DNA from: JAIRMO01 sp046533115
GTDB lineage: Bacteria; Spirochaetota; Spirochaetia; Treponematales; Breznakiellaceae
Direction of reading: 5' to 3'
Assembly: GCF_046533115.1 (NCBI RefSeq)
Contig: NZ_JAJQRC010000032.1
Span: 1 to 35,795, forward strand
Length of the DNA: 35,795 nucleotides
Shown here: positions 16,723 through 25,061 of the stretch, one piece after another
Layout: the number at the start of each line of letters is the position of its first letter
How positions within the stretch are numbered: position 1 is the first letter of the stretch
The notes under the pieces: generated by a model
Databases searched by the model: none
What the model was told of the DNA's origin: nothing
Seen by the model: the letters and a program-made list of their open reading frames with translations, nothing else
Program-made: the position numbers and the translations under genes

Positions 16723-16835
16723 AACTCTAATAAATCGTATAGATTACGGTTGTTGCTGCGGCGTCCGGCGGGGAATTATATCCGGTTCCGGTACGAGGCG
16801 GCGGTGATGAAAAAGTTGCAAGGGGTAATTCAGGT

Positions 16836-18077
16836 ATGATGATGTCCCGGGATTATGTTATGGACAGCGTCAATCACAGGGAGCCCGCAAAACTACCCTT
16901 GGATCTGGGAGGGACCCCCAGCTCCGGCATTTCCGCTATAGGTTACAACAAACTCAAGGCCGCTTTGGGGATCAATGACCGGAGTAACAAGGTCTATGAC
17001 GTGGTACAGCAGGTAACCCAGCCCGAGCTCAAGGTGCTTGACGCCCTCAAGGTGGACGTCCTCTGTTTGGGACGCACCTTTAACGACAAGCCGGAGGATT
17101 GGTACGATGTACCCTTGGCCGACGGCAGCCTGGCCCAATACCCGGTGTGGTTTAAACCCCACCGGGAGCCCAACGGGGAATACACGGTCCGGGACGAAGC
17201 GGGGGATCTGATAGCCCGTATGCCCGTGGGGGCTACCTTCTTCGATCAGACCTTCTTTCCCTATCTGGACGCTTATCCCGAAGACTACCGGCAGCTTCCC
17301 CAGGCTATGTCGAAAGTTCACTGGCAGAAGCTGGCCCACAGCCCCTGGGATAACGCGGGGATGGACAATTTCTGGGAGGAACTGCGCGGCCGCGCCCTGA
17401 AGCTCCGGGAAAACAGCGGTCGAGCCCTCCTCATCACCTGCGGATGCAACCTCTTTGAATGGGGGACTTTCCTCCGCCGCATGGATAACTTCCTCATGGA
17501 TACCTATGCCGAACCGGAGGAAGTGGAGCGGCTTCTGGACGCCCTTATGGAGATTCATCTGGCCTCCCTGGAAAAGGTCTGTAAGGCCCTGGGCGATGTG
17601 GCGGACATTCTGCGCTTTGGCGATGATTTGGGCATGGGGACCGGCATGTTTATGTCCGCGGAAAAGTACCGGGAACTCTTCAAACCCCGGCACAGGATCC
17701 TCTGCGCGTATGTACATGAGCACAGTTCCATGAAAACCTTTCTGCATTCCTGCGGTTCGATTTATCCTATTATGGGCGATTTAATTGAAGCGGGTTACGA
17801 TATTATCAACCCGGTACAGACCTCCGCGGCGCAGATGGACCCTGAGACCCTCAAGCGGGAGTTCGGCAAAGACATCTGCTTCTGGGGCGGCGGCTGTAAC
17901 ACCCAGCGTATCCTGAACCGGGCAAAGCCCCAGGAAGTCTACGACTATACCCGGCGGATGATAGATATATTCCTGAAAGACGGCGGTTTCGTATTTAATA
18001 CGGAACATAATATTATGCCCGATGTTCCTGCGGAGAACATGCTGGCTATGTATAGAGCGACAAATGAATACAAATGA
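16836..18077 (+). CDS. URO-D superfamily methyltransferase I candidate (URO-D 2)
   Basis: 413 residues, URO-D-like TIM barrel. The zinc-site strand is HSCG at 304-307 (His304, Cys306), the canonical H-x-C of MtaA/MtbA-type methyltransferases, and GGGCNTQ follows with Cys354 as a possible third ligand. FGDDLGMGTG at 261-270 is also typical. Three in-frame ATGs start the gene (16836, 16839, 16842); AGGGG lies 10 bases before the first, CAGG 7 before the third. The stop overlaps the start of a sugar ABC transporter ATPase by 14 bases, so methyltransferase and transporter are one operon. This strongly suggests that the transported compound, or its methyl group, is the substrate. It lacks HemE signature residues at the N-terminus. 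Confidence 0.88.
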   Translation: MMMSRDYVMDSVNHREPAKLPLDLGGTPSSGISAIGYNKLKAALGINDRSNKVYDVVQQVTQPELKVLDALKVDVLCLGRTFNDKPEDWYDVPLADGSLAQYPVWFKPHREPNGEYTVRDEAGDLIARMPVGATFFDQTFFPYLDAYPEDYRQLPQAMSKVHWQKLAHSPWDNAGMDNFWEELRGRALKLRENSGRALLITCGCNLFEWGTFLRRMDNFLMDTYAEPEEVERLLDALMEIHLASLEKVCKALGDVADILRFGDDLGMGTGMFMSAEKYRELFKPRHRILCAYVHEHSSMKTFLHSCGSIYPIMGDLIEAGYDIINPVQTSAAQMDPETLKREFGKDICFWGGGCNTQRILNRAKPQEVYDYTRRMIDIFLKDGGFVFNTEHNIMPDVPAENMLAMYRATNEYK

Positions 18078-19608
18078 CAACAAAATCGAATCTCCCGGAA
18101 CTTTGAGCCACGCGCTTGAGATGCGGCATGTTTCAAAGTCCTTTCCCGGTACCCTGGCGGTGAACAACGTGAGCTTTACGGTCAGTCCGGGGGAGGTCCA
18201 TGCCCTGGTGGGGGAAAACGGGGCGGGAAAATCCACCCTGATGAAGATCCTGGCGGGTTCCTTTTCCGACTACACCGGAGAGATCCTGATAGGCGGACAG
18301 CCGGTTTCTCTGCATAGTCCCGGAGCGGCCAAGGAATACGGCATCGGTATGGTCTACCAGGAACTCAGCCTTGCCCGGCCGATTTCTGTGGCGGAGAACC
18401 TCCTGGCCGGGCGGCTTCCCCGTAAAAAGGGAACCCCCTTGGTGGACCGGAAGGCGGTGGAGCGGGACGCCAAGGCCCTCCTGGAGCGGGTCGGCCTTGA
18501 GAATCTTGATATCCACGCCTCCATATCCGAGATAAGCCAGTGCGAAGCCCAGCTGGTGGAGATCGCCAAGGTGCTGGGGGGGAATCCCTCGGTCCTCGTG
18601 ATGGACGAGCCCACTTCGGCCCTCTCCAGCACCGAGGTTGCCCGGCTTTTCGATATTATCCGGCGGCTTAAATCCCAGGGGATCGCCATCGCCTACATAT
18701 CCCACCACCTCCAGGAGATCTTTGAGATAGCCGACACCATTACGGTGATGCGGGACGGTAAGCATGTCAGGACCTGCAAGGCCGGCGAGGTCAATACCGA
18801 AGATGTGGTGAAGATGATGGTGGGCCGTTCCCTGGGCGAATTCTACTCAAAGCGTGAGGTGAGTATCGGGGAGGAGGCGTTCAGGGTAGAAAACCTGAGC
18901 CGCTACGGTTTTTTTCATACTATCAACTTCGCCGTGCGTTCCGGGGAGATTTTGGGGATCTGCGGGCTTGCCGGGGCCGGCCGGACGGAACTTGCCCGTT
19001 CGATAATCGGGGTGGATCCCCTTGACGCCGGGGATATTTACATAAACAGACAAAAGGTACGGATCCGGAATATGGGCGAGGCCATAGACCGGGGCGTAGC
19101 CTACCTTACCGAAAGCCGCAAAGTTGACGGCCTTGCCATAGCGCTGACCGTGGGGGAGAACAGCCTTGCCGGTATCATCCCCCGGCTTTCCCGGGGTCCG
19201 CTGTATTCAAGCCGGAAGAACCGGAAAACGGTATTTGAGTTAATAGACAAGCTTTCGATTTACCCCCGGGATACGGAGATTCCGGTACGGAATTTGAGCG
19301 GCGGAAACCAGCAGAAGGTGCTGATGGCAAAGTGGATAGCCGCCGCGCCCAAGGTGATGATCCTGGACGAACCGACCCGGGGGGTTGACATCGGCGCCAA
19401 GGAGATAATCCACGGGGCGATTGCGGAGCTTGCCGCGAGGGGGAACGCGATTATCCTGTTTACGTCGGATCTGCCGGAGATGGTCGGGCTCTGTGACCGT
19501 GCGGTAATTATGCGGCAGGGACACATCATCGGTGAGATAGACCGGAAGAACATGAGCGAACAGTCGCTGCTGCTCGCGGCGAACGGTGAAGGAGAATTTG
19601 TGGCATGA
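18064..19608 (+). CDS. Sugar ABC transporter ATP-binding protein (two ATPase domains)
   Basis: 514 residues, RbsA/MglA type, energising uptake at the inner face of the membrane. First domain: Walker A GENGAGKS at 50-57, degenerate signature SQCEAQ at 158-163, Walker B VLVMDEP at 177-183. Second domain: Walker A replaced by GLAGAGRT at 301-308, intact LSGGNQQ at 411-417, Walker B VMILDEP at 431-437. This asymmetric pattern is normal for the monosaccharide family. I start at ATG 18064 inside the end of URO-D 2; the longer open frame from 18022 encodes unrelated residues. Its stop overlaps the next permease start by 4 bases. Confidence 0.94.
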   Translation: MNTNDNKIESPGTLSHALEMRHVSKSFPGTLAVNNVSFTVSPGEVHALVGENGAGKSTLMKILAGSFSDYTGEILIGGQPVSLHSPGAAKEYGIGMVYQELSLARPISVAENLLAGRLPRKKGTPLVDRKAVERDAKALLERVGLENLDIHASISEISQCEAQLVEIAKVLGGNPSVLVMDEPTSALSSTEVARLFDIIRRLKSQGIAIAYISHHLQEIFEIADTITVMRDGKHVRTCKAGEVNTEDVVKMMVGRSLGEFYSKREVSIGEEAFRVENLSRYGFFHTINFAVRSGEILGICGLAGAGRTELARSIIGVDPLDAGDIYINRQKVRIRNMGEAIDRGVAYLTESRKVDGLAIALTVGENSLAGIIPRLSRGPLYSSRKNRKTVFELIDKLSIYPRDTEIPVRNLSGGNQQKVLMAKWIAAAPKVMILDEPTRGVDIGAKEIIHGAIAELAARGNAIILFTSDLPEMVGLCDRAVIMRQGHIIGEIDRKNMSEQSLLLAANGEGEFVA

Positions 19609-20654
19609 CGGAACTAAAAAACACTTCGGCTAATCTTTCATCCGGCGCCAGCCCCCCCATAGCGGATACCCGGGCAATTAAGCAGATCCGGGCCATAGTC
19701 CTTCTCAACCGGGCCGGAATTTACTTTGTAGTGGTACTGCTCCTCATCATCGGGGGAATCGTCGCGCCCGGTAAGTATTTTACCATTGCCAATATCCGGG
19801 CGACCATACAGGCGATATCCCTCTTGGGGATGGTGACCGTCGGCATGGCCTTTGTCACCTATTCGGCCAATTATGCGGATATGTCCGCGCCCATGACCAT
19901 CGCGTTTTCCGGGATGATCTCCATCGCGACCCTGTGGCTTGGGTTCTGGCCCTCGGTTATCTGCGGGATCCTCGCCGGTTCGGCGCTGGGATTGATTACC
20001 GGGCTCATGATAGGGAAGTTCCGGGCCCATCCCATCATCTGGACCATGGCCTTTAACTTCGTGATGAGCGGGATTGTCCGGTGGATCTGGAGCGGTACCC
20101 AGATCTATCCGGATGTTATCGCCAAAAACAACGCGCAGGCGGTGGAGCTTTTCTATGCGATTTCCCGTTCCTCCTTTCTGGGCATTCCCATCATGGTCAT
20201 AGTCATGGTCCTGCTTTTCGTTGCCGGATACTTTCTTTTGGCCCATACCAAATTCGGAAACCAGCTCAAAGTAACGGGTTCCAATTACGAGGTGGCCCGG
20301 CTTTCGGGGATCAACGTGGTCAAGCTGATAGTCCTGGTCTATGTGATCAACGCCGTGTGCTGCTCCGTCGCGGGTATCTTCCTTGCTTCGATATCGAAAA
20401 CCGGGGCTTATTCCAATGGGGACGGCTACGACTTCAGGGCCGTAACCAGTGTACTTTTAGGCGGCATGACCCTGGCCGGAGGAACCGGCAGTATGTCGGG
20501 GGTGTTCGGGGGCGTCATAACCATCGGGATGTTGAGCAATATCATGAATCTGATAGGGATCCCCACCTTTAACCAGTGGCTGGTGCAGGGGATAGTGTTC
20601 CTGTTCATCGTGTGGCTCAACACGAATTCCGCCCGGAAGCTGGGCCGGGGATAG
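19605..20654 (+). CDS. Sugar ABC transporter permease 1 (RbsC-like)
   Basis: 349 residues, with a ~40-residue cytoplasmic N-terminus followed by about 8-10 hydrophobic segments. The BPD_transp_2 landmark region is seen as NYEVARLSGINVVKLIVLVYVINAV and the loop AVTSVLLGGMTLAGGTGSMSGVFGG. It pairs with the following permease to form the transmembrane channel for the ATPase upstream. The start overlaps the ATPase stop (ATGA), so the two are translationally coupled. The two permeases differ, suggesting a heterodimeric channel. Confidence 0.93.
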   Translation: MTELKNTSANLSSGASPPIADTRAIKQIRAIVLLNRAGIYFVVVLLLIIGGIVAPGKYFTIANIRATIQAISLLGMVTVGMAFVTYSANYADMSAPMTIAFSGMISIATLWLGFWPSVICGILAGSALGLITGLMIGKFRAHPIIWTMAFNFVMSGIVRWIWSGTQIYPDVIAKNNAQAVELFYAISRSSFLGIPIMVIVMVLLFVAGYFLLAHTKFGNQLKVTGSNYEVARLSGINVVKLIVLVYVINAVCCSVAGIFLASISKTGAYSNGDGYDFRAVTSVLLGGMTLAGGTGSMSGVFGGVITIGMLSNIMNLIGIPTFNQWLVQGIVFLFIVWLNTNSARKLGRG

Positions 20655-20663
20655 GGGGAAGAG

Positions 20664-21707
20664 GTGGAAGGCAAAAAAACAGCGGAAAAATCAGGCCGGG
20701 GCATGGGCAGGGCGATTAACGATTACCGGTTCTATATTCTCATTGTCGTGATGATGTTCCTGGGTATCTTTGCCCGGAATTTTTTCTCGGCCTTTAACAT
20801 GAAGGGTATTTTTGACAGTACGGTGCTGTACGCGCTGCTGGGCCTGGGTTTTACCACCTGCATGATAGCCGGCCACATGGACCTTTCCGTTGGGGCCATG
20901 GCGAATATGGGCGCGGTACTGGTCATGGGTATGCACACCCTGTCCGGCCACGGCTGGTTCTTTTCCATCTGCGTCGCGGTGGCGGCGGGCCTGGTGGTGG
21001 GGTTTATCAACGGGATACTGGTATGTAAGGGGAAGATCCATTCGTTTATCACGACCCTGGGCATGCAGTTCGTGCTGCGGGGCGCCATGTATATGTACTG
21101 CGGGGGCGCGGAAATCGGCGACAAGGGGGATTATGCCTTTGCCGACTTTCTCAATATGCGGCTCGGCTTTCTGCCCCTGTCGCCCAAAGTAATATTTGTA
21201 CTTCTCTTTGTGATTGTCGTAGCGTTTCTGATGCGGAATACGCGCTGGGGACGGAACATCTACCTTATCGGGGGCAATGAAGAGTCGGCCTGGCTTGCCG
21301 GGATCAAGCGGGACGGTATGACGGTTTCCGTGTTTACCCTGTCCGGTTTTAGCTGCGCCATCGGCGGCGCCATCTTCGCGATATGCCAGAGTTCCGCCCT
21401 GCCGAATCTGGGCGAGAAGGGGGTTTCACCCCTGCTGGTGGCCCTGGCGGCGACGATTATCGGGGGTACCGCCACCACCGGGGGCAAGGGGAGCGTCTGG
21501 AACACCTATGCATCGGTATACGGCCTTATGGTTATGTCGAATGTGCTTACCTCGCTTTCCGGGAAGTACGAGGTGCAGATCCTTATGAACGGGCTTGTAC
21601 TGGCGGCCTGCGTTGTGTATGAGACCATAACCAATTATTTCCGCTCAAAGCGGGTAGGAGAGCGGGTGGTACTTCTGGAAGAACTCGCGAAAAACGGCGC
21701 CGCTTGA
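20664..21707 (+). CDS. Sugar ABC transporter permease 2 (RbsC-like)
   Basis: 347 residues, with several membrane-spanning helices. Family landmarks: GHMDLSVGAMANMGAVLVMG, a glycine-rich LVVGFINGILV segment, IGGNEESAWLAGIKRDGMTV, and the ATIIGGTATTGGKGSVWNT loop that contacts the ATPase. Start GTG 20664 is preceded by AGGGGG at a 5-base gap; an ATG at 20703 is possible but has no clear ribosome site. Nine bases after permease 1. It completes the membrane part of the transporter co-transcribed with URO-D 2. Confidence 0.92.
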   Translation: MEGKKTAEKSGRGMGRAINDYRFYILIVVMMFLGIFARNFFSAFNMKGIFDSTVLYALLGLGFTTCMIAGHMDLSVGAMANMGAVLVMGMHTLSGHGWFFSICVAVAAGLVVGFINGILVCKGKIHSFITTLGMQFVLRGAMYMYCGGAEIGDKGDYAFADFLNMRLGFLPLSPKVIFVLLFVIVVAFLMRNTRWGRNIYLIGGNEESAWLAGIKRDGMTVSVFTLSGFSCAIGGAIFAICQSSALPNLGEKGVSPLLVALAATIIGGTATTGGKGSVWNTYASVYGLMVMSNVLTSLSGKYEVQILMNGLVLAACVVYETITNYFRSKRVGERVVLLEELAKNGAA

Positions 21708-21779
21708 ATAGGCGGGCTTTAATTTGATATTTGCACTTTATAGTGTGAATATATGTTTTCCAAATTTATGGAGGAAGGT

Positions 21780-22970
21780 ATGAAACGTACATTTTTGACG
21801 GTGCTATTGGCATTGATTGTCAGCGGTTCACTGGTCTTCGCGGGAGGCGGACAGCAATCCGCCGGAGGCGGCGCGACCGCCAGTGACAATTTACAGAAGT
21901 CCCTTGCCCTGGATGTTTCCGGGGTCAAGAGTACGGATGGGCAGCCCCTGATGCCGCCCCTTTCCCCGAAGCAGGTTCCCCCGCGGCCCGCGGACCCCAA
22001 CGCCCTGCCGGAAGAGGATCCCCTGCACTGGTACGACTTAGAATACGCGGGCTGGAACGCCGGCGCGAAGATCAATCCGGCAAAGTCCCCTGCCAACGGC
22101 AGTATCGGCAAGCACGTTATCGTGATTGTACATGGCGATCATGCCTGGACCACCGCCTACATGAACGGGGCGAAGAAGGCCGCAGCAGCATTGGGCATGA
22201 CCATCGATCTCTGGTCGCCGAACTATGATGTCAACGTGCAGAACCAGATGATAGACCAGGCGATCAACGCGAAACCCGACGCCATCGGCGTTATCCCCGT
22301 CAACGCGGAATCCGCGGTACAGCAGTTCCGCAAGATCAACCAGGCCGGCATTCCCGCCTTCGGGACGAACACCCTTGCCACCGCCGAGGCTATGCGCTAT
22401 ATGGTAACCTGGACCGGGCCGGATGACTTTGGACAGATGCGGAGACTGTCTCGTATACTTGCGGACGCGATGGGGAAGAAAGGGGGCATTGCCTACGTTA
22501 CCCATAACCCCGGCACCTCTCCCTACTTTGCCCGTATGTGGGGTCCCCGCACGGAACTGAAGAGCTACGCGCCAAACATCAAGACCCTGGACTTCCAGAG
22601 TCCCGGTTTTGACGCCGTCGCCACCAAGCAGGTAGTGGCGGACTGGATCACCCGTTTCGGCAAAGACCTCACCGCCATCTTCCTGGCCGACGATTCGACC
22701 CAGGCCATAGGGGCCGCCGACGCCCTCAAGGAAGCGGGCCGGACCGACATCCTCCTGGTGGCGGCGGGCAACTCCAAGGCGGGCATGGACCTGGTAGCCT
22801 CCGGCGACCTTCTGGCCATCACCTACCAGACCGCCGAAGGTGACGGCTCGGCCTGCGTCAAGGCCATGGCCGACTTCTTCAACGGCAAGAGCCTCCCTGA
22901 ACTTGGCTACCTTGCCCAGGACATCATCACCAAGACAAATGTCGCGAACTTCCAGCCTCCCCAGTGGTAG
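21780..22970 (+). CDS. Sugar ABC transporter substrate-binding protein with N-terminal extension
   Basis: 396 residues. The signal peptide (MKRTFLTVLL, hydrophobic core, ...LVFA|GGG) has no lipobox Cys, so it is likely secreted to the periplasm. A Pro-rich stretch of about 85 residues (23-108) precedes the Peripla_BP_4 domain, which starts near KHVIVIVHGDHAW (111-123). Within it are NPDAIGVIPVNAESAV-like, FLADDSTQAIGAADAL and LVAAGNSKAG segments typical of ribose/galactose-type binding proteins. GGAGG lies 5 bases before ATG 21780; an upstream ATG at 21753 lacks one. It supplies ligand to the ATPase/permeases before it. It is not closely like RhaS downstream, so the two transporters probably take different ligands. 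Confidence 0.9.
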   Translation: MKRTFLTVLLALIVSGSLVFAGGGQQSAGGGATASDNLQKSLALDVSGVKSTDGQPLMPPLSPKQVPPRPADPNALPEEDPLHWYDLEYAGWNAGAKINPAKSPANGSIGKHVIVIVHGDHAWTTAYMNGAKKAAAALGMTIDLWSPNYDVNVQNQMIDQAINAKPDAIGVIPVNAESAVQQFRKINQAGIPAFGTNTLATAEAMRYMVTWTGPDDFGQMRRLSRILADAMGKKGGIAYVTHNPGTSPYFARMWGPRTELKSYAPNIKTLDFQSPGFDAVATKQVVADWITRFGKDLTAIFLADDSTQAIGAADALKEAGRTDILLVAAGNSKAGMDLVASGDLLAITYQTAEGDGSACVKAMADFFNGKSLPELGYLAQDIITKTNVANFQPPQW

Positions 22971-23051
22971 GGGATTTTCAGGCTGAGGGTTGAAAATCCC
23001 CCAGGGAGAATTGACCGGAAGGCCAATTCTCCCTGGGGTCTTATTTGTATT
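22970..23051 (+). terminator. Two overlapping hairpins, the second an intrinsic terminator
   Basis: Hairpin A: GGGGATTTTCA (22970-22980) with TGAAAATCCCC (22991-23001). Hairpin B: CCCCAGGGAGAATTG (22999-23013) with its exact complement at 23024-23038, followed by TCTTATTTGTATT. They share the C-run at 22999-23001, so both cannot be complete at once. B should end or attenuate transcription between the substrate-binding protein and rhaM. Confidence 0.8.
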
Positions 23052-23083
23052 ATTCATTTCATAGTAATGACAAGAGGTAAGAT

Positions 23084-23407
23084 ATGAAACGTTATGGATC
23101 GGTAATAGGCGTCCGGCCGGAGAAGCTGGAGGAATATAAAAAACTCCATGCGGCGGTTTGGCCCGATGTGCTTAAGATGATCACGGAATGTAACATCAGG
23201 AACTATTCGATTTACTATCGCGACGGTCTCTTGTTCAGTTATTTTGAATATACCGGAAATGATTACGAAGGCGACATGGCCAGGATGGCGGCGGATCCCA
23301 CCACTCAGAAGTGGTGGGATGTCTGTAAGCCCTGCCAGAAACCCCTGGACACCAGGAAGGAAGGGGAATGGTGGGCGGACGCGGAAGAAGTGTTCCACTG
23401 GGATTAA
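23084..23407 (+). CDS. rhaM: L-rhamnose mutarotase
   Basis: 107 residues, matching the RhaM (DUF718) family that interconverts the alpha and beta anomers of L-rhamnose. His22 in KKLHAAVWPDV matches the catalytic His of E. coli RhaM. NYSIYYRDGLLFSYFEY, the TQKWW pair and the EVFHWD ending also follow the family. GAGG lies 6 bases before the ATG. It is just downstream of a strong terminator with no room for a good promoter, so expression likely depends on read-through from the transporter operon. It converges on URO-D 3 with a 30-base gap. Its position ties the first ABC transporter to rhamnose or a related deoxysugar. Confidence 0.93.
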   Translation: MKRYGSVIGVRPEKLEEYKKLHAAVWPDVLKMITECNIRNYSIYYRDGLLFSYFEYTGNDYEGDMARMAADPTTQKWWDVCKPCQKPLDTRKEGEWWADAEEVFHWD

Positions 23408-23437
23408 AAGCCCCATCCCCTTGCTTCGTGCGGGAAC

Positions 23438-24616
23438 TTACCGCTTCAGCTTTTTATCCAAGGCCGCAAGTTCCGATTTAATACGATCCATGTTGAGGGG
23501 GAACGTTCCGTAGTCCCTGACAAGGTCCACCATGTAGGCATAGGAATCGGGGGCGACGCCGCTGGTAACCGAATGATCGGACTGGCATATCCAACCGCCT
23601 CCCTGAGCACTTTGAAGCTTGTAAAGGACCTCCCGCTTAATACGATCAGGATTGCCGCTTTCCAGTTCCCGAACATCTATATTCCCCACAAAGCAGAGCC
23701 TGCCGCCATAGTCCTTTTTGAGTTCTACCACGTCAAGGTGGGCCTTACATTCCACCGGATTGTAACCGTCCAGGCCTATTTCTATGTAGTCGTTGTAGAT
23801 CATTGAGGCGTTGCCGCAGCCGTGGTAAATAACCATGAGGCCCGCCTTGTGGCAGGCTTCGATGATACGCTTAGTAATAGGCTTGAAATGTTCCCGCCAT
23901 ATCTCGGGGCTGAAGAACATGCCGTTAACGTAGGCTACATCGCCCCATACGTACATGCCCGAAAGCCTTCCCCGGCTTTCTTCAATTTGGTACTCCGTAA
24001 GGTCTACCACGAAATCGCCTATCCGTTTGACAAAGGCGCCGAAACGCTCGCTTTCAAGGAGCATCCAGTACAGAGAATTTTCCGAACCTATGCAGCGCCA
24101 AAGGTACTCATAGCCTTCGCAGATGGAACCGTAAACCGGATAATCCTGATAATAGGCGTCTACCCGGTCACTCCAGGAAGGGAGATTCCGGGTTATGGCG
24201 TCTCCCAGGCCGTTGATCTGATCGTCCCCCTGGCGGTAAAGGCGGCGCCGGTCCTTAGCGGGTTCCATCACAAAGTTTTCCATTTCTTCCGGTTCAGAAA
24301 TAGAAAAACTATCAAAATGGGGCATGGGGGCTTTTCCGCTCCGCCGCACGGTGGCGCCGAATCCGGTTTTGAGTTTTATGTTCACCCCATCGTCCTCAAG
24401 AATCTCAAAATCCTTGATAATGGGATCCATGTTGGGGCTTATGACAATGTAATCCAGGTCGAACTTTTTATATATGTCAAGATCCTGTCCCCATTGCTCT
24501 TTAGCCCTTTCCATGAAACCGGTCCAGAAAAAATCGGATACCGGCACATGGTCTCCTTCTTTATGGGATAACGCCGCCTTGAGCCGTTCAATTTTCTGCG
24601 TCTTTGTATCAGGCAT
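23438..24616 (-). CDS. URO-D superfamily methyltransferase I candidate (URO-D 3)
   Basis: 392 residues, URO-D-like TIM barrel. Zinc-site strand HGCG with His265 and Cys267; a later Cys344 in GGGWICQSDHSV is well placed as the third ligand, as in MtaA-type enzymes. GNIDVREL at 311-318 occupies the equivalent of GGGCNTQ in URO-D 2. No HemE signature. GGAGG lies 7 bases before the ATG. A monocistronic gene on the minus strand, it has its own copy of the palindrome-plus-promoter unit that precedes URO-D 1 and 2, so it should respond to the same regulator. The three may accept different methyl donors while sharing one corrinoid protein. Confidence 0.88.
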   Translation of the reverse strand: MPDTKTQKIERLKAALSHKEGDHVPVSDFFWTGFMERAKEQWGQDLDIYKKFDLDYIVISPNMDPIIKDFEILEDDGVNIKLKTGFGATVRRSGKAPMPHFDSFSISEPEEMENFVMEPAKDRRRLYRQGDDQINGLGDAITRNLPSWSDRVDAYYQDYPVYGSICEGYEYLWRCIGSENSLYWMLLESERFGAFVKRIGDFVVDLTEYQIEESRGRLSGMYVWGDVAYVNGMFFSPEIWREHFKPITKRIIEACHKAGLMVIYHGCGNASMIYNDYIEIGLDGYNPVECKAHLDVVELKKDYGGRLCFVGNIDVRELESGNPDRIKREVLYKLQSAQGGGWICQSDHSVTSGVAPDSYAYMVDLVRDYGTFPLNMDRIKSELAALDKKLKR

Positions 24617-24671
24617 AAACTTCCTCCTTCCTGTCTCGACATGGTTAATCGTAACCTTATTAGGTAAAATA

Positions 24672-24745
24672 ATTTTATGTCCGGAATTTTATCCCGTCAA
24701 TAAAATTCCAATCTGTAGACCAGAGAATTATCTAAACGTTTAGAT
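24672..24745 (-). promoter_or_regulatory. URO-D 3 promoter with upstream LacI-type operator
   Basis: On the minus strand: ATCTAAACGTTTAGAT (24730-24745), 29 bases, TTGACG (24695-24700), 17 bases, TAAAAT (24672-24677). Predicted start near 24665, operator centre about -73. The spacing from operator to -35 is identical to that of URO-D 1. The interval 24746-24960 beyond it shows no gene; small inverted fragments there could not be assigned. Confidence 0.75.
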
Positions 24746-24973
24746 TTTATCATATGGTTGACCGGTATAGATTTTTATCTTTGCAATACTATTTTTCAGT
24801 GGTAGTGAATTTAACCGGGACAAGCCCCGTCTATGAGAAATGCCAAGGAATTTTTAGCAATTTTTAGGGCTAAGCCTATCAGAGTGATTGCCTTCAAAGC
24901 CCGTTGATCTGCCGCTCCGACAGGCCGGTAGCCTCGATTAATGGAAATTATCGAAAAAATATAAAAAAAATCC

Positions 24974-25046
24974 TTGACAACTTCTAAATACCGGCCTTAT
25001 AATACTTTTGGGAACGTTCCCTAGGAACGTTCCCAGGGAACGTTCC
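24974..25046 (+). promoter_or_regulatory. rha operon promoter with three phased operators
   Basis: TTGACA (24974-24979) and TATAAT (24998-25003) are both consensus, separated by 18 bases. Three copies of the palindrome GGAACGTTCC follow at 25011-25020, 25024-25033 and 25037-25046, spaced exactly 13 bp apart. Transcription would start at about the first copy, so a bound LacI-type protein should block it. The adjacent LacI gene is the obvious ligand, giving autorepression. Confidence 0.82.
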
Positions 25047-25061
25047 TAAACAGGGTTTTGG

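Noticed and set aside
22038..23057. 339-codon minus-strand open frame
   Set aside because: Antisense to the substrate-binding protein and running through the terminator hairpins; Gly/Arg/Val-rich with no motif.
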